Assembly: GCA_958295665.1 (NCBI GenBank)
Contig: OY282560.1
Coordinates: forward strand, 270,297,315 to 270,361,314
Reading direction: 5' to 3'
Length of the DNA: 64,000 nt
Origin: Tipula vernalis
Lineage: Eukaryota > Arthropoda > Insecta > Diptera > Tipulidae
Made by a program: the position numbers and the translations under genes. This document shows positions 47,644-59,976 of the stretch, piece by piece. The notes under the pieces were generated by a model. It searched no databases, had not been told where the DNA came from, and saw only the letters and a list, made by a program, of their open reading frames with translations. Position 1 is the stretch's first letter, and the number at the start of each line of letters is the position of its first letter.

Positions 47644-48856
47644 AATGGTTTTCCAATAAGATGTTTTATTTTGATATTAAAAAAAACGAGTATTATTTAA
47701 GAGAAATCAATAAATGTTTATTTCATTGTAAAGAGGAAGGTATGCCATTAACATTTGAAAACGATATCAGCCAAATGGTTGCCACGGCTACGCTTGCAGC
47801 ACCATATCCTTTTCATGTCCTCGATAACTTCACGAATTCCATCTTTAAGGTCTTGAATCGATTGTGGAGCATTGGCATAGACCTTATCTTTCACGTGGCC
47901 CCAAAAGAAAAAAGTCTAAAGGTGTTAAATCACAAGATCTCGGTGGCCAATTGTGATCACCTCTTCGAGAAATAACACGGTCAGGAAACTTTTCTTGCAA
48001 AATTGCGATTGTTTTGTTGCTTGTGTGGCACGTAGCGCCGTCTTGCTGAAAATAAACGTCGTCCAAATCAATATCTTCCAGTAACAGTTGCACCAGCCTC
48101 ATTTTCGAAAAAGTAAAGTCCAATCACACCGCCAGCCAAAAAACCGCACCAAACAGTGACACGTTGAGGATGGAGAGGCTTTTCAACAATCATTCTTGGA
48201 TTTTCTGAGCCCCAAATGCGACAATTCTGCTTATTAACGTAGCCTCCGAGATGAAAATGGGCCTCATCACTGAAGATGATTTTTCGATGAAAAACCGGAT
48301 CATTTTGATGCATTTGAAGGACCCAATCAGCGAAGATACGGCGTTTATGGTGATCGACCGGCTTGAGTTCTTGTGTTAACTGAACTTTAAAAGCCTTAAG
48401 ACCTAAGTCTTTATACAAAATACGGTGTAATGTCGTTTGTGGAATGTCTAATTCCAAAGATCGACGAGGAATCGACCAACCTGGGTTTTCTTCAACACTA
48501 CGGGCTACAGCAGCAATATTCTCAGTTGTTCTTGAGCGACGCACACGGTTTCGATTCCTCACATCACTAACTTGTCCCAGCAGCTCAAATTTTTCCACCA
48601 GTTTCACTATTGCCGGCCGAGAAGTTGCTTCACGACGACCAAAAAGTGCTTTAGTTTTACGAAATGTGACTGCAAAATTTTCACCATTTTTGTAGTGAAT
48701 TTTAATAATTTTACTGCGTTGTTGAAGCATGTATCGTACCATTTTTAGTAATGGCGTAGTTTTTACTTGTCAAATGTCAAAAGATGATAGCTTCAAAATT
48801 GACAGCTGCCCAAAAAGCAGGCTATTCAAAATGAAACTTCTTATTGGAAAACCATG
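47644..48856 (-). mobile_element. mariner-like element with both ends
   Basis: Ends read GGTTTTCCAATAAGA on the left (from 47647) and the same on the right reversed, continuing TGTTTTATTTTGA / AGTTTCATTTTGA. TA flanks both sides (47642-47643, 48857-48858), the target duplication of the Tc1/mariner group. 1213 bp, with one transposase gene on minus. Confidence 0.9.
47740..48742 (-). pseudogene. mariner-like transposase with two lesions
   Basis: Starts MVRYMLQQRSKIIKIHYKNG with a helix-turn-helix N-terminus and RRSRTTENIAAVARSVEENP. Catalytic regions: IIFSDEAHFHLGGYVNKQN (first Asp) and WCGFLAGGVIGLYFF. After a frameshift near 48080-48120 come VYFQQDGATCHTSNKT (second Asp) and WPPRSCDLTPLDFF (third Asp). 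I count 36 residues between the second and third Asp. A further frameshift leads into KDKVYANAPQSIQDLK, and a small deletion precedes the terminal CCKRSRGNHLADIVF. Intact relatives are about 340 residues. Two shifts and a deletion make it inactive. Confidence 0.87.
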
Positions 48857-49053
48857 TACGTAAAACGTCAAAAGCGAATGAAACTCCCTTCGCAATTGAT
48901 CCGGCGAGTTGTATCATCAACGTGAATAATGTAGAAGAAAACTTAAAAATCCGTAGACAGAAACCGAAAATCAATTTTATTTATACATAAACTAATAAAC
49001 AAAGGAGACAAAAATTATTGTAGGGAAATGTATGCATTTACAACAAAATATTA

Positions 49054-49283
49054 GGCCCTATTCTTCCTTCCAAAATTTTATGTTATTTTTCTGTTATTTT
49101 AATCGGCCGGATGTACATACTATATATCTATTTTGTGGCATACATATTATTAGGCCCGATTCTAGGTCGATGAAATTCATGTTCTTTTATTTTATTTTAC
49201 CGCGCTTCCTACATGAATTTCCATTGAAAAAAAACAAAAATAACATAACGTAACATAAAATATTGGAAGATAGAATCGGGCCC
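49054..49283. repeat. MITE with ATTA flanks
   Basis: Inverted ends: left GGCCCTATTCTTCCTTCC, right reversed GGGCCCGATTCTATCTTCC; both continue into TTTTATGTTA. Flanked by ATTA at 49050-49053 and 49284-49287. An internal repeat of the end motif (AGGCCCGATTCTAG) lies near 49152. Non-coding, 230 bp. Confidence 0.78.
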
Positions 49284-49529
49284 ATTATATACTATGTTAC
49301 AATACATATACGAAATACTACCACCAAAAAGGTGTACGAGTTAAACAACAACAACAAGTCGTAATTACGAGAACTCATAAAGTTTTACATAATTGCGTTT
49401 TGTAGCAATTTCTTACATAATCCCAGCTCTGTTCTCTCCTAAAGATGATTTACTACTAATTGCAAACAATTCCAAAAAATATGTTAAGAGAGTAACGTCT
49501 TTTTAAGAGAGTAACTGAGTAAGTGCCCC

Positions 49530-49677
49530 TTATTCTATAAAAAAATAAGATAATGTGTAAACGTGAAAACGAGTAAACTTTGTGATTGTTTACTAAAATT
49601 ACATTAAATTGTTTTTCAATTCTATTTTCGTTCACTGTTTATCATATTTACACATTATCTTATTTTTTATAGAATAA
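49530..49677. repeat. Hairpin MITE
   Basis: Arms TTATTCTATAAAAA and ATAAGATAATGTGTAAA (49530-49563) face their complement at 49645-49677, with an 80-bp loop. No coding. The sequence flanking both arms also shares GTAACT. Confidence 0.75.
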
Positions 49678-49689
49678 AGTTACTGAAAT

Positions 49690-52485
49690 AAGTATGATTT
49701 TGTAAGATTAGTATGATTAGTTAGTATGATTCTAAGGAATAAGTATGATTTAGTTTTCGTATTTTTGCTTCACACGAATTATCGTGTACACGATGTGGGT
49801 AACTAAACAAATTGTATGAAAAATACAATTTATTCCCTGGTTTCAATCTGTATAGTTGTCTAATTTGTGGTTCAGCGCATTTACTCGTGCAATCGTTTCC
49901 GTGTATAACATTTGAATGATTGTCGAATTAATGTTCCACAATTAATGGTATCCATTGAACCTTCCTTGTGAAATAAAAATCAGAGCAATATCTAACACAC
50001 AATTCTTTTTATTGAAAAGAAAACCCCCAAATTTATCGCTTGGTAGCTGTCGTGCTAAAAGTTTGGGAAAACGGTTTACATTTTATTTTGTTTGAATTCC
50101 ACCCCTATATAGTAGCATTAGTGACTAACTAAAATGCAAAATCAGATTGTAGTATGTTCAAATACTAATCTAGAAGTTGATGTAACTTTTAACCATAACT
50201 GATAATTTTCAGTTCTATTTCCTTTCAACTTCAATAAATACATCAAAACTAATGAGATTAAGTTAACTTCCTTTTTAAAATTGTTATCGATTTTTATTTT
50301 AGTGTTTTTGTATTTTTTGTATATTGTATATTTAAGTGCTGCTAGATTACATGCGACACACATTGTAAATATGCTAATGATATTTGAACCGTAAAAATGA
50401 CCTAAAAAATAAACATTTTTTTTTTTTTTTTTTAGAAATAGACACGCCATAATCATTAAAGCTCACACACGAGCGATAATAAAATGAAATATCCGATAAC
50501 ATCAGCTAAATGTGTCTATACACATTACACATGTTTAAATTAAATTTATATTAATTCCAAATAAAACAAAAAAAAAATTGTGTTTTTTGGTGTTATCAGA
50601 GACAATATCAATTTATATTTTAAATAATACTACGATTTAATACCTTAAGTCTTGATAAAGCGAGTATTAGTACAATATACAATCTATAAGCCATTAATCT
50701 ACGGGGGGGTATTAACATTTATTTCGGAATCATTAAAATGATTTTATTTTTGTTGTAAATATTCTTTGGTGTGTTGTGTTATCGAAAATCAATTTCAAAA
50801 CGACCTAATTAATCATTGTTTCCATTAATTTTAGTTATCCGGGCCAGTAAATAGAAACGAAAATGTTTGATAAGACAGCGCAATGATATATGGCGCCGTA
50901 CAACAATGAAACGATTAGTACTCTTAAAATATCAATGTTATCGAATTATTATTAATTTCTATGTTTAATTTTTTTACGATTCATGAGATTATAAGTAGAA
51001 GCTCGAAAAACCAATTATTTTTTTTTTATGAATGAACGTAGAGTAATAATTTTAAATAAAAAAATTGTCTCATGCGTCATAAAATTTATTTTTAAAATTT
51101 CTTATCAGAAATCGTATTTTGTTTGTTTTCTTTGTAATTTTAATTAAACATACATATATTATTAAATAATATGTTGTTGTTCTCCAAAGACGTTTGATAT
51201 TTGAAATTTATTCATCTACGATGTGTAATTAAGCAACTTGCATACATGAGTCAGTAATATTGTTTACATTGGTTAATATACACACGTGGCTACTTAATGA
51301 GATAACAACTATGTGAATTATTAATTTTTTTCAAATGTTGTAAGGAAATAGTGTGGAGTCTTCATGGGGGACTTTTAATGGCACATCTACGTACGCCGGA
51401 TGTATTTAGTCATAAAATTATATCAATTAAAATTTAAAAAGCGAGATGGGTGTTATAATGAAGTTGTAACTATACAAACTCAAGATAATAAAATAATTTT
51501 TGTGAATCATTCAAATTTTATGATTTCATAGGTAACAAAATAAATTGTAGAAATGTTTTATGAATTGAACGTTTATAATTTTATGTTGAGTATACTAGCG
51601 AGTATCGAATTTATGACTTAGTTTATTAATAATGTGATGCGTTCAAAGAAAAAAGTTTAGCCTTCGGGTTGTAATATACGAGCGAGCATTTTCAATAGCA
51701 TTAAAGTTAAATGATAACGTTTGACCGATGGGATTAACTGCTACGCTAATTTATTTTTTTCTGTTTATATACATTTTATTATCTGCAGTAAATATACAAT
51801 CGTTAATTATAATCGTAAAACAGAAATGTTAACAGTAATACATTATTATGACGATAGTTGCAGGCTATAAATTATTAATTATCTATAAAAAAAAAAAAAC
51901 ATTTCCAAACTAATTTGATTCGATGCAAAGTTCTAACTAATCGTTTTTTATAAATTACAGTGATCTTGTCAGTTTTCGGAAAAGTGGTAAAAACTTTGAT
52001 GAAATTTCCGTCGATTTATAATATTTGTGAAAAATTGGTATGCTATAAAAATCACAGATTCACATGAACTTATATTATTTTCAAAATTGTAAATAGTATT
52101 CAATGATATTTGGTGAATTTCGATACTATTTCCGTTTCCCCCTAATTTACAGTTCCTTTGTAGCAGTGTTAGAGAACTTGTTAGGCAATTCTATAACTCT
52201 GCTGGAAAACTGTAGCATTTTGTTGAGAAATGACCGTGTTTCTCATGCTAGAGGTGTTGAGATAGAAATTTTGTGATATTTTTAATATACAAGTAGGCTA
52301 AGTTCCAAACCCGATTTGTCAAAATTGAAGTAGGAATTGAGTTATAATTTTGAGTAAAGTTTAAAATACAAAATTTATAGTTCAATTTCAGATGATATTC
52401 GGAATTAGTAAAAATTGCAATACGAAACATGATTGAACGGTAATTGAATATTGAAAACAATCGATGCGATTGTAGATTGGTTCGG
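49690..52485. other. AT-rich DNA with no gene seen
   Basis: About 2.8 kb of AT-rich sequence with homopolymer runs (a T run near 50417-50435). No domain, tandem unit or inverted repeat recognised. Confidence 0.5.
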
Positions 52486-52489
52486 ATGC

Positions 52490-54894
52490 AGATGTTCTCC
52501 ATAGAATTTTTTGATAATTTCGGTTCATCTGGTTGACTTCAATCTGTCGGTACATCTTTTGCACAACTGATGAGAATGCGATGGCATGCTTCCTAAACAG
52601 CATTAGTATTGACACTAAATCCTTCTGTATTGTAGGACCGACCAACAATATATCGTTTAGTGATAGTCCGGATGTTGACTTGCAGGAGCCGTCGAACACG
52701 ACGCGCAATTTCGTCGTACTGCTGTCGCTCTTGAAGACAGCATGATGCGGTAAATAAAATGAATCTCTCTCTTGGTTAGTTGGATCGCTGGGTTTCATCT
52801 CGGTCATTTGTGCTAGGCTCAAGTACTCATTCATAAACGCACGATACTGCTCATGAAGGTCTGGGAATTTCGTAAATTTTCGCTCCATCGCCATTAGTCG
52901 AATAAATGCCGCAGATTTTGACTGACCTAATTCTCCGAAATCATTTTTGAAGGGAAGTAGCACGACGTACCTGCCATCAGATTTTCGTAGATGAGTCTCC
53001 GTGAAGTGACATTCACACACTAATTCTGCTTTTGATAAAACTGACGCGGTTGGAACTTCTTACAAAGTCCAGAATCTTTCCAACAATTTGTTTGTATCGT
53101 CTTCTTGTATCGTTGCTGTGAATGATGTTGAAGTAATTGGTTCTCCAGTTACTGCTCCAGAGATTACCCATCCGAACTTAATTGATTGAGCAATTAGTTC
53201 ATTTTTGAATTTTAATTTATCAGCTCTAAGTACTTCAAAGAATATGTCTGCTCCAAAGAGCATGTCAATCTTATTTGGGACGTGGTATGCGGGATCTGCT
53301 AACTAAAGATTTTGTTCAGTGATCTCCTCTATCCATTGAGCTTCAATTTTAGATTGAGGAATACTGGATGTTAATTTACTTAAAATTAGAGCTTCGAATT
53401 TAAAGCACTCACTGGTCTCATACCTTGATTGAATAGTTAGTTGGACGCTACCCCTTGATGTCTCAGCCTTTGTCTCTGATATACCTGAAACTTGAACATT
53501 TGAGAAGAATCTGGCCATTTTCAATTTTTGAACGAGAGTTTCGCTGACGAATGTGGACTGGGACCCTAAATCCAATAATGCACGAGCTAGATGAGAATTT
53601 CCAGCGGCATCATAAACGTATATTAACGCAGTCGGTAAAATAGCGAGACGCGAAGTGCGGACGATGGATGACTTTCTGCTTCTAATTGTTGCGACTCTGA
53701 TGTTGATGTGCCAGTTTTGATAATAGTACTAACTAATAATGATTTCTTTGGTATAACGGATCCAACTGCCTGATGAAGCAAAGTACTGTGTTCTTCGTTG
53801 CAAATGCGTTGTCGATTCTCAATTGTCATTCGTTTGAATTGCAGACATCACCACAAGTGATGCTCACGGTTACAACATGGACACTTTTCTGCCTTTGATG
53901 CACTATGCATCGACGTTACTGTGACAGCAGATATCTTCGCTCCTCTTTTCTTGGTGTCACCTATGGCACTCTTCTTGGCATAGCATCGATTGTTCAAGAA
54001 TTCTAGGAACTCTTCAGTTCTTGGAAATTCCTGATTTAGAGTTTGGTCGATCCGAGATTCTTGTTCAATAGAATGCGGATGAGCCATGGATCTCTGCTTT
54101 CGGCTTCTTGAACTAATGCTTTAATGTCCCTGATTATCTCATCTGATGTATCGCTGAGTTGGCGTAGCAGAAGGAAGGACCCGTTACTAGCGGATGGCTG
54201 ATCAAAAAATCGGCTGATGTGCGCATTTAATAACGGTCATTTCTTGTTGTACCGCTTGATTAACTTGTCCCAAGCTTCTATATAGTTAGCGTCGGTTACT
54301 AAAAAGTTCCGAATTATGTTAAGTGGTGGACCCCTAAGCAACCCTTTTAATATCTGGAATTTATGAACCTGGGAGATGGTATCTACATATATTGTGCACC
54401 GAAGTAGTATATAGATCATAAAATGATGGCCAGGCTTCGAACTCCCCACTGAATTTCTCAATTGATACGTGAGGTAATTTAAACTTCTCTGATGATTGAA
54501 TCATTGATCGCTCATTTATTGCTTGAGAACGATCAGCAAGATTTTCTAAGAAGATTCGTTGTTGCTCTAATAATTGATCAAACGAATGTTCTTTGACTAC
54601 TTGCGGATTTTGTGGTTATCTCTGGCGATAAAATTCCAATAATTTAGATTTTGTGTTGAAAAATTTGGTCTCAAAATCTTCTTGTTTGAGTTCAACATTT
54701 GCATTTGGGGTATCTGCAAGTATAGCGGCTATTTGTGTCTCGTGGTCTTGAAACTCTTTCCACAGATCATCGAGTTTGTTTAGTCTAACCTCAATATCAC
54801 AACATGTGGTTTCTGATGTTACCGTTAACAAGAATTTGTTAATAACGGTTAACGAGCCCTTAACACGACCACGAGACTGTACTGCTGTCGCCAT
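52490..54894 (-). pseudogene. BEL/Pao copy 4: gag, protease and partial RT
   Basis: Minus strand from ATG 54894 (MATAVQSRGRVKGSLTVINK). Gag follows with shifts and stops (KFQILKGLLRGPPLNIIRNF; IDQTLNQEFPRTEEFLEFL). A zinc knuckle end, CPCCNREHHLW, and RICNEEHSTLLHQAV come next, then protease with MDLGSQSTFVSE (normally LDSGSQ) and MLFGADIFFEVL. RT runs YLPHHAVFKSDSSTTKLRVV, FDGSCKSTSGLSLNDILLVG, VVQKMYRQIEV and ILWRTSASEPI, and ends near 52490, before the YVDD catalytic block. RNase H and integrase are absent. The breakpoint leads straight into AT-rich DNA. Confidence 0.82.
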
Positions 54895-54933
54895 GTTTAT
54901 TAATGTAATTGTTCACGAAACTCGATATGCACC

Positions 54934-55397
54934 CAAGGCTGGGCAAATTACATTACACTGAGTAATTAAAATACTTTTACGAATTACAGCAAACTCAGTA
55001 ATTAAAATACAAATTACAATTACTTTCGAGTGGAGTAATTAAAATACAAGTTACAATTACTTTGAATTGTAATTTGTAATTAAAATACAAATTACAATTA
55101 CTTTACATTTGTAAATTGATAAATTTGATTTGACAAATTTCGTTTAGTGAAAAAAATTATCATTAGAACAACGATTATTAAGATTAGGTTTTATACTGAT
55201 GGCTCTGGAACCAGATTTTAATAAGCCTTATAAAAATTTAAATAAGAAATTTCAAAAACTGAGGTAATTAAAATACAAATTACAATTACTTAGAAGTTAA
55301 GTAATTGAAATACAAGATACTGTTACTTGGAAAATGAGTAATTAAAATACAAATTACAAACATTCAAATACATGTATTTCGTTACTGCCCAGCCTTG
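54934..55397. mobile_element. Non-autonomous hAT-like element
   Basis: Ends CAAGGCTGGGCA / TGCCCAGCCTTG are inverted complements and resemble hAT termini. Flanks TATGCACC (54926-54933) and TATACACC (55398-55405) match at 7 of 8 positions, as an 8-bp hAT duplication would. Inside are seven or so copies of AGTAATTAAAATACAAATT and its partner ACAATTACTT. No coding. It lies just upstream of the gag start of BEL copy 4, within that element's leader. Confidence 0.82.
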
Positions 55398-56300
55398 TAT
55401 ACACCCAACAGAAAACAAACAAAAAGTTGGCAAAAAACCAAATATGTAGATATAATTTAAGTAGAATTGGATACTTATCGTTTCTCGCTTCTGATGCACC
55501 TCTCAATGGTGGACAACGTTCCAATAAATTGTAGCGTGCTTTATGCGAACTGATATCTGCGTCTTGGTTGAGCAGCAATTATTTGAGGTTATAATTTACA
55601 GCGTACTTTATGCGCCTTAATATCAGCTGCGTCGTAAAACAGCAAAACGTAGGCTGGATTGTTGTATCTCTATGGCTAGATTACTGTTAACTAGCGGTGT
55701 GGTGGCAGTGTGAATGTCTTTCAGTTAATTATAACGTGGTTTTACGCGCCAAATCGAACTGAAACTTCAGATTTAAGCTTTTTTGTGAAATTGGGAGGTC
55801 CCAGTGAATTTTACTCCAAATCGGCTAACCGGAAGTGGCCACTCCCTTGGTCCAGAAAATTTATTTTGCAAATATCTTAAAAAGTATAAGGTTTACAAAA
55901 AACTACTTGATACAAAAAGTTTTTAAAAATTAAAACAAATAAAAATAAAGAATAAAAAATAAAAAAAAATAATTTAAAAATTTAAAAATTAAAAAAAAAA
56001 TTAAGAAAAATAAAAAATTTCTTAAAATTCTCTGTTCGTAAAAGAAAGTCGTGTGTTGGCTACACCTCCATTTTTTTTTCGAAAAGAGGACCTTTTCGTC
56101 TCAATGTTTTGTATAGAATGTTGTTTACAATGCAAGTTTTTTTTACAATATTGTTTTTGGTACACGGATTTTGCGACAGATGTCCTATGTAGTCGTATGA
56201 AACATCACTGAATGCATATATATTGTACTACTGAATACAACCACATTACTCTACTGAATGCGACCACATTATATTTGACATTATGATCGAAATGTCAGTC
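55398..56300. other. Leader or LTR remains of BEL copy 4, then low-complexity DNA
   Basis: 55530-55760 contains a diverged short repeat (GCGTGCTTTATGCG, GCGTACTTTATGCG, CGTGGTTTTACGCG). It may be part of the LTR of copy 4, but no partner LTR was found. 55900-56025 is an A-rich low-complexity run (TTAAAAATTAAAA units). Confidence 0.4.
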
Positions 56301-58770
56301 GATGCTAACAAAAACAAGTGAGAATTATTTAATACATAATTAGTTTTACAAAATACATAAATTAATTGAAATTTTACTATTCTAGGTTACAATAATATGG
56401 CGATAATTTATTTGCAACAAAAGCTAAGTTGAAATCTAGCCTTGATTCTTTTTGCTTGTGTTTATTTAACCTTTTCTTTTGTTTGTTTTCAGATCAGCTG
56501 GTTGACATCACGTATTCTGAACAAATATAATCTTGATAGCAACTTAAATTAAAAATTGAATTACTTGTTTAGTCTGAACCGTTATGGTGTTCTTTTAAAG
56601 TAAGTATCGCTTACCAGTCCAAATTTTTAAGTGTATGGATGTGGAACCATTTTTGGACTACTTTTCCGCACTTTGTAGGCCAGGAGCGCTAGTTTATCCA
56701 ACTTTATTGCCAAAAATTTGATACTTTTTTGTTAATGAGTGAATTGAAATCCTCTTAATATAAGATCTAGTTTTGGCTTTCTTTTCAAAATATGAATACA
56801 TATTTTTCATTTTAATCATACATTTTACCATAAATTTGGCAATTTTAATTACATGTTTTAGGAACATATTTTCATAATTTTGCGTTAATTAAATTTGGAA
56901 TTAAAGCTCATTTTTTTAAATATTTTTTATAATATTTTTTAAAAATTTTTGCTCAAACTCTCGATTGGATTGAAATTGAATTTTTAGTCCAAACTTTTTT
57001 CAAATCTTGTTTTACCCCGTTCAGAACAAAAATTTTGCTCTATTATAAAACAAAATTCATTCAATTTTTTGCTCGATTCCTGATTTTCTGGTTGAACAAA
57101 AAAAATTTGTTGAAATCGTATTTAGGATTTAAGCTCAGTCACATAAAGTGCATTAAATATTTTGCCAAAATTGTTTTCAATATGTGTTTCCCAAAGGCAA
57201 AATAAAGAAGACAATTTCTACTTAAATTACACTCAAATTCATTAGATCTACATAGTTTAGAATTCAAGTTAATTTTTTCTCTTCGTTCTCTTAATCAATT
57301 TCCTCTCTGTCGAATGCAGCTGGCTAACTTAGATTAGATGTATGTTTAAAATTCCATTTATTATTTTGTTCAACTTCGAAAACTGCTTGGAACTAAATTT
57401 CTGATAAATTTTAATTTTTTTCGAACCCAGTTTGATTTTAAACTAAGTTAATAGAGTGAATACCATTCACATATTAAAAGAAAAATTACAATAAACAATT
57501 AGCAGAATACCTAAATATTTGTTAGAACTTTAAATTAAACTCAATTTTTCATTTCAATTTAATTCAATGAGCGTGATCAAAATTACAATTAACATTCAAG
57601 TGCAATTTAGAAGTTTAACTCAATTTTGGATTCAAATTTCACTCAAAGTTGATTTAAATCTAGATGGAATTATATTCGAATTTTATTCTGGATGCATCCA
57701 AACCATTTTCTGCTCCACCTAATTTGCTCTCATTTTTTTGTTTTCTAATGAAAAATCCACTCAGTAAAACTATTGTACAATGTAAACTTATATTTCTCTT
57801 AAAATTTTGTGAAATCAAAATTCGAGTTATAAGTCAATTCCTATATATAATTTCACCAAAGATTTTATTTGGTTTGGAATGCCAAAACCATTTTTTCAAA
57901 TTTAAATTCCTAATTCAAATTTCACTCAAAATTTCCGATTCAAATTTCTAAACTAAATTCTAAGGAAATTTTGTTGGTTCTTTGATATAATTTTAATTGC
58001 AATTAAAATTATGTTTAAATCTAGCTACAACGTTTTGGTCTGAACACCAAATTTACACTCAATTTTGTTTTCATAACCAACCTTTCCAATCTAACTTTCA
58101 AAATCAATTTTTAATCCAAGTAACACTATGCAACAATTTTGTGCTGTTTTAAATTCCATGCAAATTTTAATCCAGAAACATTTTCTTAATTTCTATTTTA
58201 AATTTCACTCAAAATGTTGAAAGGTGTCGTAGTTCGAATTGTAACTCAATTAAAATCGTATCTGTTTAATTTCAAACTGAAAATTTATGGATTTAAAACC
58301 GCAAGTTTTTTTAAATCAATTCAATATTTAGTCAAGCCCTGGTTGAAATTTTTATTCAAAGATTGGGATTCAAAGTCTATTTGTAGCTAAATTTCTACTG
58401 AAAACTACGATTAGCTTTTGATTCATATTAAACACATTTAAGAATTCAAATTCTCTTGCAGATTTTTGCTCTAAACCCAAACGTTGTCAAAAATATATAT
58501 TCTTTTCTCACGTAAATAGCACTCAATATTTTTCTAAAATTCATGTTTGAATTCTCGCACATACGTTAACGGATAAAAACAACAATTCACAAAATCTGCT
58601 TTTCTAGAAGAACTCCGGATCGTCAAATAATGTGTAGTAAACTATTGAGATATGTATGTATTTTAATTTGACGTTTATTTTCTTCTTAATTTATTGATCG
58701 AACTTAGTGTGGAGTTTAGGGCAACGTAAAACGTTGTAAACCTCTAAAAAAATTATTTGTTGGCCTAAAT
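56300..58770. other. AT-rich DNA with a recurring CAAATTTCACTCAAA motif
   Basis: No gene seen. A motif close to AAATTTCACTCAAA recurs at about 57225, 57635, 57915 and 58195, with weaker forms (AACTCAATTTT) between. This suggests a very diverged tandem or periodic repeat. Longer chance frames occur only in low-complexity sequence. Confidence 0.4.
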
Positions 58771-58773
58771 TAA

Positions 58774-59001
58774 ACACCCCTATTCCCTTAGTCGTGTCAC
58801 TTGTCACTTGTACCGACAATCAAATTTTGGTATTCTCTTAGTCGATCGATGCGACAATCGCCGTTTGAAGTGACGAACATTCTTTTACGTCGCATTCTCT
58901 TATATTATCACTTCGATCGACTAAGAGAATACCAATTTAAAGTTGAAGTGACGCGACAATTATCATGTCGATTGAAGTGACACGACCAAGGGAATAGGGC
59001 T
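58774..59001. repeat. MITE family M, copy 1
   Basis: Ends ACACCCCTATTCCCTTAG and, reversed, TAGCCCTATTCCCTTGG, both followed by TCGTGTCACTT. A second inverted pair lies inside: TTCTCTTAGTCGATCGA against TCGATCGACTAAGAGAA. Copy 2 is at 59749-59976. Confidence 0.82.
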
Positions 59002-59294
59002 ATAAAATTTGGCTTATAAAATATTTTGCTTTATCAAATTTTAAGCTATGAAAGTCGAAATACGTTATTCGTGAAGAAAAATTAAAAATATTTCGAGTAA
59101 ACCATAAAATATCTAGTAAAACGTAAAATAAGTGGAAATATCTAAAAAATATGTGATTATGCCAAAATATTTAAATATATGTGGTAACCCATAGGGCTCA
59201 TTCGGTTTTATTTGTTCTAACAAGAATAACTATCCAACAAATTTTTGGTTTGGATTTCCCAAAAAAAAAATTTTTTTTTACCTAAGAATCCTAA

Positions 59295-59520
59295 TACCCT
59301 TGACACACTGCGATTTAATAAATCCGATTTAGTGAATTTTCGAGAATAGCTAGATTTACGGTATTTATGCATTATTTTGAGTTAAGTGACTAAAACGATG
59401 TAATGGGAGTGTATTAGTTTGACAAATATTATGAAAACCATAACAGTTTAAGTGTATTAACCGTTATTTGAAACGAGTTTAGCTAAATCAGATTTATTAA
59501 ATCGCAGCCTGTCAAGGGTA
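59295..59520. repeat. MITE with TAA flanks
   Basis: 226 bp. Ends TACCCTTGACA / TGTCAAGGGTA; the repeat runs on through CTGCGATTTAATAAATC against GATTTATTAAATCGCAG. Flanked by TAA at 59292-59294 and 59521-59523. Non-coding; Harbinger-like by its duplication. Confidence 0.82.
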
Positions 59521-59615
59521 TAAGCCTAGTGATTACACACAACAACGAGTTTAGCTAAATCAGATTTATTAAATCGCAGCCTGTCAAGGGTATAAGCCTA
59601 GTGATTACACACAAC
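59472..59615 (+). repeat. Perfect 72-bp tandem duplication across the MITE end
   Basis: 59472-59543 and 59544-59615 are identical by eye. The unit starts AACGAGTTTAGC and ends TTACACACAAC, so it spans the right 49 bp of the MITE plus 23 bp of flank, including the TAA. Confidence 0.92.
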
Positions 59616-59748
59616 AAACAGTTTTAAACATATGTTAGAAGCCCAAATCTTTAATAATTACCGAAATATTAGCCAAGTCATTATTGCCATTTTCCCAGTA
59701 GTGCTAGTCTGTTAGATTTAATAATTACCTCCGGTTCGTCGCAGATAA

Positions 59749-59976
59749 ACACCCCTATTCCCTTAGTCGTGTCACTTGTCACTTGTACCGACAATCAAAT
59801 TTTGATATTATCTTAGTCGATCGATGCGACAATTGTCGTTTGAAGTGACAGATATAGTTTTACGTCGCATTCTCTTATATTATCATTTCGATCGACTAAG
59901 AGAATACCAATTTAAAGTTGAAGTGACACGACAATTGTCACGTCGAATGAAGTGACACGACCAAGGGAATAGGGGT
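59749..59976. repeat. MITE family M, copy 2
   Basis: Same organisation as 58774-59001: ACACCCCTATTCCCTTAG at the left and TACCCCTATTCCCTTGG reversed at the right, with TATCTTAGTCGATCGA / TCGATCGACTAAGAGAA inside. The two copies are about 93-95% alike by eye and in the same orientation. Confidence 0.82.
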
